Shown piece after piece: positions 45,876-54,027 of a stretch of DNA of 64,000 nucleotides; position 1 is the first letter of the stretch, and every line of letters starts with the position of its first letter. Origin of the DNA: Nocardioides cremeus (GTDB lineage: Bacteria; Actinomycetota; Actinomycetes; Propionibacteriales; Nocardioidaceae); NCBI RefSeq assembly GCF_030518195.1, contig NZ_JAULSC010000016.1, positions 1-64,000 of the forward strand. The letters are read 5' to 3'. A program made the translations under genes and the position numbers. The notes under the pieces are model-generated. The model was not told the origin of the DNA, did no database searches, and saw nothing but the letters and a program-made list of their open reading frames with translations.

Positions 45876-45992
45876 ACCGCTTGGCATGAGGCGAAACGGA
45901 ACGTCATGGGGACCGGCCGGGCTGGCGATGCTTGCGCCTGGGCGACACCCATCGGCACCAGCCGAAACAGAGCGTCACGGGGGGCCGATCCC

Positions 45993-46039
45993 TGGGGGTC
46001 AAGGGGTCGCAGGTTCAAATCCTGTCAGCCCGACCGAAC
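45993..46039. repeat. attR: 47-bp core direct repeat
   Basis: This is an exact copy of 26351-26397, the 3' half of tRNA-Pro(GGG). Upstream sequence does not complete a tRNA, so this is the displaced original 3' end, followed by the native terminator. Confidence 0.95.
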
Positions 46040-46043
46040 GACA

Positions 46044-46083
46044 ACCGCCTCTGACCTGCTGAGACGCAGGTCAGAGGCGGTTC
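46044..46083. terminator. original tRNA-Pro terminator, displaced by the insertion
   Basis: AACCGCCTCTGACCTGC pairs perfectly over 17 bp with GCAGGTCAGAGGCGGTT around the 6-nt loop TGAGAC, and CTCTTTTC follows. Four bases separate it from the attR core, so before insertion it terminated the tRNA transcript. Confidence 0.88.
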
Positions 46084-46148
46084 TCTTTTCTCCACGGCGG
46101 GGGTCTCGGCGCGGGTAGAGCCTGCGGCCTGCCCGTCGTACCCAGGAG

Positions 46149-46162
46149 CCCCCCCCCCCCCC
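46149..46162 (+). repeat. poly-C(14) tract between Shine-Dalgarno and start codon
   Basis: Fourteen consecutive C residues lie between AGGAG (46144-46148) and the ATG at 46163. The spacing of 14 nt is about twice the optimum, so slippage would alter translation efficiency. The run may also be a sequencing length error. Confidence 0.8.
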
Positions 46163-46893
46163 ATGCCTGATCAGCCCGACAGTGCCCCCGAGACCTTCGA
46201 CGAGGCTGTCGCGCGCCACGTCGCGGGCTTCCGTGCCCGACGAGAGGGCTGGTCGACCACGGTGACCAGCCCCGTCGTCGACCGAGCCGCCCGCGAGGCG
46301 CGCGAGCGCACCGAGACGGTGATGAAGGTCGGGTTCCTGTGCTCCGCCTTCACCCCCGTCTTCGTGCTGCTGCCCTACTCGGGCATCTCGGTGGTGGTGG
46401 CGTGGGTGCTGGCCGGGCTCTGGTTCTTCGTGTGCTTCGTCGTCTTCGTCGTCCCCGCCTTCACGGCCACGACCAGCGAGGACGAGCCGTCGTGGGTCGA
46501 CGTGCCCGACGACGCGGCCAGCGCCTACGAGGAGTTCCCGCGTGCCTTGTCCCGGCTGCGCGCCGGTGAGGCCGCCCCGGACGTCGTCGCGGCCGTCGAG
46601 GCGCAGCGACCGGTGCTCGACGCGACCCTGGTGCAGCTGGGCCGCCTGAGCAGCGAGAACGACCCGGGCTCGCCGCAGAGCGCCGCGCTGCGCGAGCGGA
46701 TCGTGACCATCGTCGGCCAGGTCAAGGCGCTGGTCGACCTCGATGCGCGCCGCCAGGACCTGGCGCACGCCGCGCTGCTCGTCGACGGCTGCAGGACCCG
46801 TCGACGACACGTCTCGCCGAGGCGGCGCAGCTGGTCGTGGACGAGACCCGGTCCCTCGAGACCACCCTTGCCGCGCGCTCCAGCGAGGTCTGA
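46163..46893 (+). pseudogene. membrane protein gene with a single-base frameshift near 46790
   Basis: From the ATG at 46163 the protein has two adjacent transmembrane segments (about residues 56-90: VGFLCSAFTPVFVLLPYSGISVVVAWVLAG and following) and a soluble domain. After VDG (about 46788) the frame becomes Arg/Pro-rich and runs to 46939. In the +2 frame from 46792 the reading QDPSTTRLAEAAQLVV, then DETRSLETTLAARSSEV, continues naturally to TGA at 46891-46893. Loss of one C in GGC(C)TGCAGG explains this. It is either a recent pseudogene or an assembly error. Family unknown. Confidence 0.7.
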
Positions 46894-47003
46894 GGGGAAG
46901 CTGCTGGCGGAGATGCTGGCGCCTGTGCGGGGAGCTTGAGCCGGAGCCCTCGACACAACGCGGCTGGTCCCGCGGCTCGACCGTGACTGTCGGTGGTCGC
47001 CTC

Positions 47004-47009
47004 TAGGGT
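47004..47009 (+). promoter_or_regulatory. -10 element TAGGGT of the DUF222-HNH gene
   Basis: TAGGGT ends seven bases before the ATG at 47017. It is a leaderless-promoter candidate. Confidence 0.5.
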
Positions 47010-47016
47010 CGAAGAC

Positions 47017-48276
47017 ATGACCATCAGCGACGAGCTGCCCGCCACGGCGGGCGAGTGTGTCGCGATGCTGGAGGAGCTCGAGGCGCTGAAGTCCCACCTC
47101 GCAGCCCGCCAGGCCAGGCTGACCGCGCACCTCGACGACCTGCAGCCCGACGCCTCAGACCGTTCGGTCGGTGCGCAGGTCGCGCTCGCGCGTCACGAGT
47201 CACCGCACCGTGGTGGCCGGTTGCTGGCGATGGCCTGCACCCTGGCCGACGACCTGCCTCACGTCCTGGCGGCTCTCGACGACGGGCTGATCAACGAGCA
47301 CCGCGCCGAGATCCTCACCAGCGAGGCCGACCACGTCCACTCCGCCCTGCGCCCGGACTACGACACCGCCCTCGGTGAGCTCCTGGCCACCGGCGCCCCA
47401 TTGGGGGATCGGGCGCTGCGCCTGGCCGCGCAACGCATCGCGATGCGCCTCGACGACCACGCCGCCACCCGCCGCCGCGAGCGCGCCCACCGCAACCGCC
47501 ACCTCACCAGCTGGCGCCGAGACGACGGCACCACCCAGATCACCGCGATCGTCTCCGACGTCCACGCGTCCGCGATCATGCAGTCCCTGCACCAACGCGC
47601 AGCCCAGCTCAAGACCCAACCCGACGAAGAGCGCTCGACCGCCCAGATCGTGGCCGACCTGTTCGTCTCCCGCCTCACCGGCCAAACCACCGCCACCGCC
47701 ACCCCGGTCGCGGTCAACCTCGTCGTCTCCGCCGAGACCCTCCTCGGCGAGGGGCCCGACGCCGACGAGCCCGCGGAGGTGGTGCCGATGTACGGCGGCG
47801 CCGGCGGACCCATCCCCGCCTCCGTCGCCCGCAAGCTCATCACCTGCGCCCCCGAGATGGGCACCCGCATCCGGCGCCTCTTCGCCGACACCGACCAGCT
47901 CGTCGCCATGGAATCCACCTCGCGGACCTTCGACGGACTGCTGCGCCAGTTCATTACTCTGCGCGACCGCACGTGTCGCACCCCGTGGTGCAACGCCGCC
48001 CTCGCCCAGCACGACCACATCACCCCCGACCACGCCGGCGGCCCCACCAGCACCCCCAACGGCCAAGGTCTCTGCACCGCCTGCAACCAGCTCAAGGAAG
48101 AACCCGGCTGGCACCACCGCGTCCTGCACCACTACGACCTCGACCCCCACGAAGTCCAGATCACCTCACCCGCCGGACAGACCATTCACTCCCGCGCCCC
48201 CGACCCTCCCGGCCTCATCCCACCCGAACCCACCTGGGTAGAGCAGTCACCCGGCCACTGGGTCCTCAGCGCCTGA
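47017..48276 (+). CDS. DUF222 and HNH endonuclease protein (13E12 repeat family)
   Basis: This 419-aa protein has an N-terminal DUF222 region (ECVAMLEELEALKSHLAARQARLTAHL ... ALARHESPHRGGRLLAMACTLADDLPHVLAAL) and a C-terminal HNH nuclease: RTCRTPWCNAALAQHDHITPDHAGGPT, then NGQGLCTACNQLKEEPGW. The family is the multi-copy REP13E12-like group of actinobacteria, often a phage or element target; its cellular role is unknown. It lies 1 kb beyond attR, outside the element. Confidence 0.9.
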   Translation: MTISDELPATAGECVAMLEELEALKSHLAARQARLTAHLDDLQPDASDRSVGAQVALARHESPHRGGRLLAMACTLADDLPHVLAALDDGLINEHRAEILTSEADHVHSALRPDYDTALGELLATGAPLGDRALRLAAQRIAMRLDDHAATRRRERAHRNRHLTSWRRDDGTTQITAIVSDVHASAIMQSLHQRAAQLKTQPDEERSTAQIVADLFVSRLTGQTTATATPVAVNLVVSAETLLGEGPDADEPAEVVPMYGGAGGPIPASVARKLITCAPEMGTRIRRLFADTDQLVAMESTSRTFDGLLRQFITLRDRTCRTPWCNAALAQHDHITPDHAGGPTSTPNGQGLCTACNQLKEEPGWHHRVLHHYDLDPHEVQITSPAGQTIHSRAPDPPGLIPPEPTWVEQSPGHWVLSA

Positions 48277-48356
48277 TCTCATGCGACCGGGTGAGTGCGT
48301 GTTGATCCGCCGCGCAGCTGGGTAAGGGGACGGCACACCTACGAGAGGAGAGATCG

Positions 48357-48863
48357 ATGACGGACCGGAACGTGTCGTCGTCCCGCCACCAGGACCCCCG
48401 TCTCGGCGAGAGCGGCCCGAGCAGTGGTGACGTGCTGGCCCGGCGCCTGACCCAGGTGGTGGCGGGGGTGTTCATCGTCGTCGGGATCCTGGGCTTCATC
48501 CCGGGGGTCACGACCGACTACGACTCCCTCCAGCTCGCCGGCCACGAGAGCGAGGCCATGCTGCTGGGCATCTTCCAGGTCTCGGTGCTGCACAACGTCG
48601 TGCACCTGCTCTTCGGCGTAGTCGGCCTCCTGATGTCGGCGCGGGGGGTGATGGCGGCGGCGTACCTGATCGGCGGCGGCGCGGTCTACCTCGTGCTGTG
48701 GGTCTACGGACTCGTCGTCGGCCAGGAGGACCAGGCGAACTTCGTGCCGCTCAACACGGCCGACAACTGGCTCCACCTGGGCCTGGGCGTCGGGATGATC
48801 GCGCTCGGCCTGGTGGCTCTGCGTGCCGTGCGGGGCGCGATCGGCTCGCAGACGCCGATGTGA
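48357..48863 (+). CDS. DUF4383 family membrane protein
   Basis: This 168-aa protein has four transmembrane helices (about 30-50, 75-95, 100-125, 138-158) and the family feature FQVSVLHNVVHLLFGVVGLLMSA. A GAGAGGAGAG sequence precedes the ATG. Function unknown. Confidence 0.85.
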   Translation: MTDRNVSSSRHQDPRLGESGPSSGDVLARRLTQVVAGVFIVVGILGFIPGVTTDYDSLQLAGHESEAMLLGIFQVSVLHNVVHLLFGVVGLLMSARGVMAAAYLIGGGAVYLVLWVYGLVVGQEDQANFVPLNTADNWLHLGLGVGMIALGLVALRAVRGAIGSQTPM

Positions 48864-48896
48864 GCGCCCGTCCTCGGCCGGTGCCGGTGGCGATCC

Positions 48897-49061
48897 TCAG
48901 CGCAGCAGCGAGGGCGCGGCCGGCACCGGCCCGGGACCCCTCGTCCCGGGGCCGTCCTGGGTGCCGCTGTCGGACTGCAGGAGCCCGATGACCAGGAAGG
49001 TGCCGCCGACGATGACGACGAAGGTGACGATCACCAGGGCGATGACCTGGGGACGGGACAT
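48897..49061 (-). CDS. small single-pass membrane protein
   Basis: This 54-aa protein has one membrane helix (VIALVIVTFVVIVGGTFLVIGLL) and a Pro/Gly-rich tail. GAAAGGAA lies upstream of the ATG. Small membrane proteins of this type are common near stress genes in actinobacteria. Confidence 0.65.
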   Translation of the reverse strand: MSRPQVIALVIVTFVVIVGGTFLVIGLLQSDSGTQDGPGTRGPGPVPAAPSLLR

Positions 49062-49208
49062 GTCGGTTCCTTTCTCGCGGAAGAGACCCTGAGGAGCAGG
49101 CGCCGGGCGTGGCCGGCCCGCAACGCCGTACCCCTTGGCTCGACCCAGCATGCCCGGCAGCCGCGGACGGGTGGGGACAGCCACGGCCTCGGGTGTGAGG
49201 GTGGGGGC

Positions 49209-49682
49209 ATGGAGCAGCCCCACCCCCGCAGCCACGAGGAGTCCGTCCGGGTCGAGGCCCCACCGGAGGCGGTCTACGACCTCGTCTCCGACATCACGCG
49301 CACGGGGGAGTGGAGCCCCGTGTGCACCGCCTGCTGGTGGGACGACGAGGACCGGGCGGGCCGGGTCGGCGCCTGGTTCACCGGGCGCAACCAGACCCCG
49401 GAGCGCACCTGGGAGACCCGGTCGGTGGTGGTGGCCGCCGAGCGTGGCCGCGAGTTCGCCTGGCTGGTCGGCGACGGGTTCGTGCGCTGGGGCTTCCGGC
49501 TCGAGCCCGACGGCGACGCCACCACGCTGACCGAGTCGTGGGAGTTCCTGCCGGCCGGGATCGCGATGTTCGAGCAGAAGTTCGGCGACGACGCCTCCGC
49601 CCAGATCGCCGATCGCACCCAGCAGGCGCTGGACGGCATCCCGCGCACCCTCGCCGCGCTCAAGCGGATCGCGGAGGGCTGA
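49209..49682 (+). CDS. SRPBCC family protein (polyketide cyclase / START-like)
   Basis: This 157-aa protein has the helix-grip signature SVRVEAPPEAVYDLVSDITRTGEWSPVCTACWWDD and a C-terminal helix AQIADRTQQALDGIPRTLAALKRIAE. Such proteins bind hydrophobic ligands; the ligand is unknown. Confidence 0.85.
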   Translation: MEQPHPRSHEESVRVEAPPEAVYDLVSDITRTGEWSPVCTACWWDDEDRAGRVGAWFTGRNQTPERTWETRSVVVAAERGREFAWLVGDGFVRWGFRLEPDGDATTLTESWEFLPAGIAMFEQKFGDDASAQIADRTQQALDGIPRTLAALKRIAEG

Positions 49683-49695
49683 CGCCGCGGGTCCC

Positions 49696-50019
49696 TCAGG
49701 CCAGCACCCACGCGGCAACGAAGCCTCCGATCAGCAGCACCAGGGCGATGGCGGTGGCAGGCACGGCGCCCCGGCGGAAGCCCGGCACCCGCACGCTGCC
49801 GTAGGCGAGCCCGCCGAGTCCGGCCAGGAGGACCGCCAGCACCAACCATGGGAAGGTGCGCTCGGGCTCCAGGGCCTCGGAGTCCAGCAGCGAGATGAAC
49901 GTGGCCAGGATGCCGGCGCCCAGCCAGGGCACCACCAGCAGCCCGAGGCCGCAGACCCAGCCGAGCGCCACGGTTGAGCTCTCGTCGGCCGTCCTCGTCC
50001 CTGGTCGTCTCGAGGTCAT
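49696..50019 (-). CDS. hypothetical three-helix membrane protein
   Basis: This 107-aa protein has hydrophobic segments at about 18-44, 55-75 and 84-106. It is convergent with the SRPBCC gene and divergent from a universal stress gene, with a DevR-like box in the shared region. Confidence 0.65.
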   Translation of the reverse strand: MTSRRPGTRTADESSTVALGWVCGLGLLVVPWLGAGILATFISLLDSEALEPERTFPWLVLAVLLAGLGGLAYGSVRVPGFRRGAVPATAIALVLLIGGFVAAWVLA

Positions 50020-50101
50020 CGCTGGGACTCCCGTCTCTTCGGTGGACCACCAGCCTGCGGCCCGGGAGCGCGCGGAGGTAGGGACGGCGGTCGGGTCGCC
50101 C

Positions 50102-50115
50102 GGGGCCTTCGGCCC
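50102..50115. promoter_or_regulatory. DevR/DosR-like box upstream of a universal stress gene
   Basis: GGGGCCTTCGGCCC fits GGGNCNNNNGNCCC, the actinobacterial DevR (DosR) palindrome core, at all eight fixed positions. It lies 114 bp before the start of the universal stress gene and 83 bp before the divergent membrane gene. Confidence 0.45.
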
Positions 50116-50228
50116 TACCCGCCCAGGTCGCCACCACCTGTAGTGGGCAGGGACGAGGGGAGTGGGCTGATGAGGCGACCACCTGGACAGGGAACCGAGC
50201 ACAGCGCGACGCACGAGTCGGCGGCGCT

Positions 50229-51089
50229 GTGACCTGGGACGTGGTCGCCGGGGTCGACGGCTCAGGACGCAGCCTGCGTGCGGTGATGTGGGCCGCCCAC
50301 GACGCCGCGCTGCGCGGGCGCTCGCTTCGGCTCGTGCACGCCCTACCCCGTTGGGAGGGGGACTTCCCGTTCTTCCCGCCCGGTCGGTTCGAGGAGGCCG
50401 AGCGGCACGGCCGGGCCGCGGTCGAGGACGCAGCCGCACTGGTCCGCGAGACCTACCCCCACCTCGAGATCGCGTCCGACCTCGTGAAGGGCACGCCCGC
50501 CCAGGTGCTCCTCGCGGAGGGCCGCGAGGCCCACAGCGTGGTGCTGGGTGCCCAGGGCGAGAACGTCGGGAACATGCTGATGGGCTCCACCACGATGCAG
50601 GTCGTGGGGCATGCGACCTGCCCGGTCGCGGTCGTCGCGCACGCCTCGGTCGGGCACCACCGGGTGGTCGTCGGCACCGACGGATCCGCCACGTCGGTCC
50701 GAGCCCTCGAGCACGCGTTCCGGGAGGCGTCGCTGCGCCGAGCCCGGCTGCGCGTGGTCAGCGCGATCGGCCTGCCGCAGGGCTGGCCACGCCATCTGCT
50801 CCGACCGCTCCCGCCCGACGACGAGGAGGTCGCCGCCCGGCGCCAGGGCGTGGAGATGCAGATCGCCGCTCTGCGACAACAGCACCCCGACGTCACCGTC
50901 GAGGTCCACGTGCACCGGCGCGACCCGGTCGCGGTGCTCGCCGACGCCTCGCACAAGGCCGACCTCATGGTGGTCGGCTCCCGCGGCCGCGGCGGCTTCC
51001 ACGGACTGGCGGTGGGCTCGGTGACCCACGCCCTCCTGCACTTCGTCGGCTGCCCCACGGTGGTCATCCGTCCCGAGCCGGAGGTGTGA
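50229..51089 (+). CDS. universal stress protein, tandem UspA domains
   Basis: This 286-aa protein has two Usp domains. The first starts VVAGVDGSGRSLRAVMWAA and ends with the ATP loop GAQGENVGNMLMGSTTMQV; the second starts VVVGTDGSATSVRALEHAF and ends GSRGRGGFHGLAVGSVTHAL. Both keep the G-2x-G-9x-G(S/T) nucleotide-binding motif, unlike the pair at 57-59 kb. It resembles dormancy-regulon stress proteins of mycobacteria. Confidence 0.92.
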   Translation: MTWDVVAGVDGSGRSLRAVMWAAHDAALRGRSLRLVHALPRWEGDFPFFPPGRFEEAERHGRAAVEDAAALVRETYPHLEIASDLVKGTPAQVLLAEGREAHSVVLGAQGENVGNMLMGSTTMQVVGHATCPVAVVAHASVGHHRVVVGTDGSATSVRALEHAFREASLRRARLRVVSAIGLPQGWPRHLLRPLPPDDEEVAARRQGVEMQIAALRQQHPDVTVEVHVHRRDPVAVLADASHKADLMVVGSRGRGGFHGLAVGSVTHALLHFVGCPTVVIRPEPEV

Positions 51090-51217
51090 CGTGTCGGGGC
51101 AAGCCCAGATGCCCGCCGTCCCCGCCACAGCAAGGTGCAGTGTGCGCTGCGGCACATCCACCACCGGCGGGGAATGAACTCGCCGCGCACCGGGTTCGGC
51201 CCCGCGTGCGAGGACCG

Positions 51218-51295
51218 GTGAACGAGGGCGAGCTGCTGACGCGGCGCATCGTCATCGACCTCGAGCGCCGCCAGTGCGCCGACTGTCGCAGCTGA
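51218..51295 (+). CDS. possible 25-aa peptide
   Basis: A GTG frame (VNEGELLTRRIVIDLERRQCADCRS) ends in CADC in the 278-bp gap before the symporter. Composition is natural but the evidence is thin. Nothing else is recognisable in 51090-51367. Confidence 0.2.
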   Translation: MNEGELLTRRIVIDLERRQCADCRS

Positions 51296-51367
51296 CTGAG
51301 CCCCCACCCTCCTTCGGTCCCCTGGTCGACGGCGCACGCCGCCGGCCGCTGCGAAAGGCACTGCGCC

Positions 51368-52795
51368 GTGAGCTCCACCCTGCCCGCTCCTGCCCCCACC
51401 CCCACCCGCAGACTGCGGATGCCCTCCTTCGGCGTCCAGGTCCTGATCGGGCTCGTCCTGGGCGTCGCCCTCGGCATGCTCGCCCGGTCGATGGGCCCCG
51501 ACGGCGTCGACGCCGCCGGCGCGGTCGACCCCAACTGGCTGACCCTGACCCTCACCACGATCGGCAGCACCTTCGTCACGCTGCTCAAGGCGGTCGTGCC
51601 GGCACTGGTCTTCCTGGCGATCGTCGCCTCGATCGCCAACCTCCGCGACGTCGCCGGCGCCGCCCGCCTGGCCTGGAAGACACTGGCCTGGTTCGCCGGC
51701 ACCGCGCTGGTCGCCGTCTCGATCGGCATCACGCTCGGGCTGGTGCTCCAGCCGGGCTCACGCACCAGCGTGCCGGCCGACGCGGCCGCCGCCCCCGAGA
51801 GCAGCGGCTCCTGGCTCGACTTCCTCAACGGGCTCGTGCCCGCCAACGTGCTGGGTCTCCAGGCGTCCGCCGGCGACGACGGCAGCGTCGCGCTGTCCTT
51901 CAACGTCCTGCAGATCCTGGTGCTGGCCATCGCCGTCGGCATCGCCACGCTCAAGGTCGGCGAGGCCGCCGAGCCGTTCATGGTCGTGGTGCGCTCCGCG
52001 CTGGCCGTGGTGCAGAAGGTGCTCTGGTGGATCATCCTGCTCGCGCCGATCGCCACGGTCGGCCTGCTCGGCAAGGCGGTCGCGACGTACGGCTGGGACG
52101 CGTTGGGCTCGCTGGGCGTCTTCACCGGCGCCATCTACGCGGGGCTCCTGCTGGTGCTGCTCGTGGTCTACCCGGTGCTGCTGCGCGTCAACGGGCTCTC
52201 GGTGCGCCAGTTTTTCTCCGGCGCGTGGCCGGCCATCTCGCTGGCCTTCGTCTCCCGCTCCTCGGTCGGCACGATGCCGGTCACCGAGTCGGTCACCGAG
52301 CGCAACCTGGGCGTCCCGCGCGCCTACTCCTCCTTCGCGGTGCCGCTCGGGGCGACCACCAAGATGGACGGCTGCGCCTCGATCTACCCGGCGATCTCCG
52401 CGATCTTCGTGGCGCAGTTCTTCGGCGTCGACCTCGCGATCACCGACTACCTGCTGATCGTGGTGGTCTCGGTCATCGGCTCGGCCGCGACGGCCGGCGT
52501 CACGGGCGCCACCGTGATGCTCACGCTGACCCTGTCGACCCTGGGCCTGCCGCTCGAGGGAGTCGGCCTGCTGCTGGCCATCGACCCGATCCTCGACATG
52601 GGCCGCACCGCGGTCAACGTCACCGGCCAGGCACTGGTGCCGACCCTGGTGGCCAAGCGTGAGGGCATCCTCGACCAGCAGGTGTACGACGCCCCGCGCA
52701 GCGGCGGCTGGGTCCGCGACGACGCGCTCGAGGCGACCCCGCAGGCGGCCACCGCGTCGACCGGCCCGTCGCTGGAGCCGCTGGCACGCGTCTGA
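51368..52795 (+). CDS. dicarboxylate/amino acid:cation symporter (DAACS family)
   Basis: This 475-aa transporter has about eight membrane helices and the family core: AFVSRSSVGTMPVTESVTERNLG in HP1, GATTKMDGCASIYPAISAIFVAQ in TM7 and IDPILDMGRTAVNVTGQAL in TM8. It takes up C4-dicarboxylates or acidic amino acids with sodium or protons. Length is normal. The start is a GTG. Confidence 0.93.
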   Translation: MSSTLPAPAPTPTRRLRMPSFGVQVLIGLVLGVALGMLARSMGPDGVDAAGAVDPNWLTLTLTTIGSTFVTLLKAVVPALVFLAIVASIANLRDVAGAARLAWKTLAWFAGTALVAVSIGITLGLVLQPGSRTSVPADAAAAPESSGSWLDFLNGLVPANVLGLQASAGDDGSVALSFNVLQILVLAIAVGIATLKVGEAAEPFMVVVRSALAVVQKVLWWIILLAPIATVGLLGKAVATYGWDALGSLGVFTGAIYAGLLLVLLVVYPVLLRVNGLSVRQFFSGAWPAISLAFVSRSSVGTMPVTESVTERNLGVPRAYSSFAVPLGATTKMDGCASIYPAISAIFVAQFFGVDLAITDYLLIVVVSVIGSAATAGVTGATVMLTLTLSTLGLPLEGVGLLLAIDPILDMGRTAVNVTGQALVPTLVAKREGILDQQVYDAPRSGGWVRDDALEATPQAATASTGPSLEPLARV

Positions 52796-52813
52796 GCCAC
52801 GCGCCGGGCCCCG

Positions 52814-53047
52814 TCACCTGCTGCGGCGGGCTCGGCGGGGCTCGGTGTCGTCGCTGCCGACCAGGCCCCCGCCGCTGACCACCCAGTTGGTCTCCTGGGC
52901 CAGGGACGGCGGGGCCTCGTCGAGGTCGTGCGAGGGGGTGCCGGTCGCCCCGCCGCGGTCGGTCAGGGGGCGGTCGGCACGACGGACGGTCGTGCGCGCG
53001 ACACGACGGGCGGTCGCGCGCACCTTGGCGGTGAGGCGGGTCGGCAT
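52814..53047 (-). CDS. small basic hypothetical protein
   Basis: This 77-aa protein has a basic N-terminal half (RLTAKVRATARRVARTTVRRADRP) and a disordered C-terminus. It lies 81 bp downstream of the glycosylase gene on the same strand. No family is recognised. Confidence 0.55.
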   Translation of the reverse strand: MPTRLTAKVRATARRVARTTVRRADRPLTDRGGATGTPSHDLDEAPPSLAQETNWVVSGGGLVGSDDTEPRRARRSR

Positions 53048-53128
53048 GCGGCTCCTCCTGTCGTCTGGCTGGTCAGGGGTTCCGTACCCGGACCACCCCC
53101 GCGCCACGCGTGTGGGTGGTCACACCGC

Positions 53129-53911
53129 TCAGCCCTCGCGGGACTGGCAGGCCGGGCAGCGGAACCCGTGGCGCCCCGCGGCGGTGAAGCGCTCGACCGG
53201 GCCGCCGCAGCGTGGGCACCGAGCGCCGTCGTCGCGTCGGTGCAGCAACCAGCCGCGTGGGAAGTCGCGGACCCCTCCCTCGACCGCCCGCTCGAGCACC
53301 CGGCGCAGCTGGCGGTGCAGGCGCTGCGCCTCGCCGCGCGAGACCTCCGCAGCCGGGGCCCGTGGGTCGAGGCGGGCCTGGAAGAGGACCTCGTCGCTGT
53401 AGATGTTCCCCAGGCCGGCGATGCGGCCCTGGTCCATCAGCGTCGGCTTCAGCGCCCCGCGGCTCCGGGCCAGCACCTCCCGCAGGCCCGCCAGGTCGAG
53501 GTCGAGCGCGTCCGGCCCGAGGCCCCGCTGCGCGACGTCGTCGTCGGCGCTGTCCACGAGCCCGACCTCGCCCAGCTTGCGCTGGTCGACCAGCAGCAGC
53601 CGCCGCCCGCGCGAGAGCGCCAGGACGACCCGCGTGTGGCGGGGCGGCTCGTCGTGGTCGGCCACGGTGGTGAGGTACCCGGTCATCCCGAAGTGCAGCC
53701 GCAGCGGCGGGCCGTCGCCCAGGCCGACGTACAGCTGCTTGCCGTGCCGGCGGGTGCCGCTCACCCGGCTTCCGGCCAGGGCCCTGTCGAGCTCGGCCCG
53801 GGTGGTCGCGAGGACCTCGCCGTCGAGCACGTCGACCCCCTCGATCCGTCGATCGGTCGTGGCCTCGACGAGGCGACGGCGGAAGACCTCGACGTCGGGC
53901 AGCTCCGGCAT
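53129..53911 (-). CDS. Fpg/Nei family DNA glycosylase
   Basis: This 260-aa base-excision enzyme starts MPELPDVEVFRRRL (catalytic Pro2 and Glu3), has GTRRHGKQLYVGLGDGPPLRLHFGMTGYL (beta-lyase Lys), the helix-two-turn-helix LMDQGRIAGLGNIYSDEVLF and a zinc finger (RCPRCGGPVERFTAAGRHGFRCPACQ). It excises oxidised purines or pyrimidines and nicks the strand. The start at 53911 is fixed by the required N-terminal proline. It diverges from the LigD polymerase gene. Confidence 0.93.
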   Translation of the reverse strand: MPELPDVEVFRRRLVEATTDRRIEGVDVLDGEVLATTRAELDRALAGSRVSGTRRHGKQLYVGLGDGPPLRLHFGMTGYLTTVADHDEPPRHTRVVLALSRGRRLLLVDQRKLGEVGLVDSADDDVAQRGLGPDALDLDLAGLREVLARSRGALKPTLMDQGRIAGLGNIYSDEVLFQARLDPRAPAAEVSRGEAQRLHRQLRRVLERAVEGGVRDFPRGWLLHRRDDGARCPRCGGPVERFTAAGRHGFRCPACQSREG

Positions 53912-54027
53912 GCCCGCCAGGTACCCCGCCCGGGCCTCGCCCACACGCATGACTGCCGCGCCCACCGGGTACCAGGAGCGCGACCACCAGACGACAAGGC
54001 GGCCGGCGACGACGTGAGGGAGGCCGG

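Noticed and set aside
45803..46018. Minus-strand frame across attR
   Set aside because: It reads through the tRNA-derived repeat and lacks protein-like composition. The similar frame at attL is the complement of tRNA-Pro.
46061..46066. TGAGAC loop of the displaced terminator as an iteron-protein site
   Set aside because: It is a single 6-bp match in chromosomal sequence outside the element, easily due to chance.
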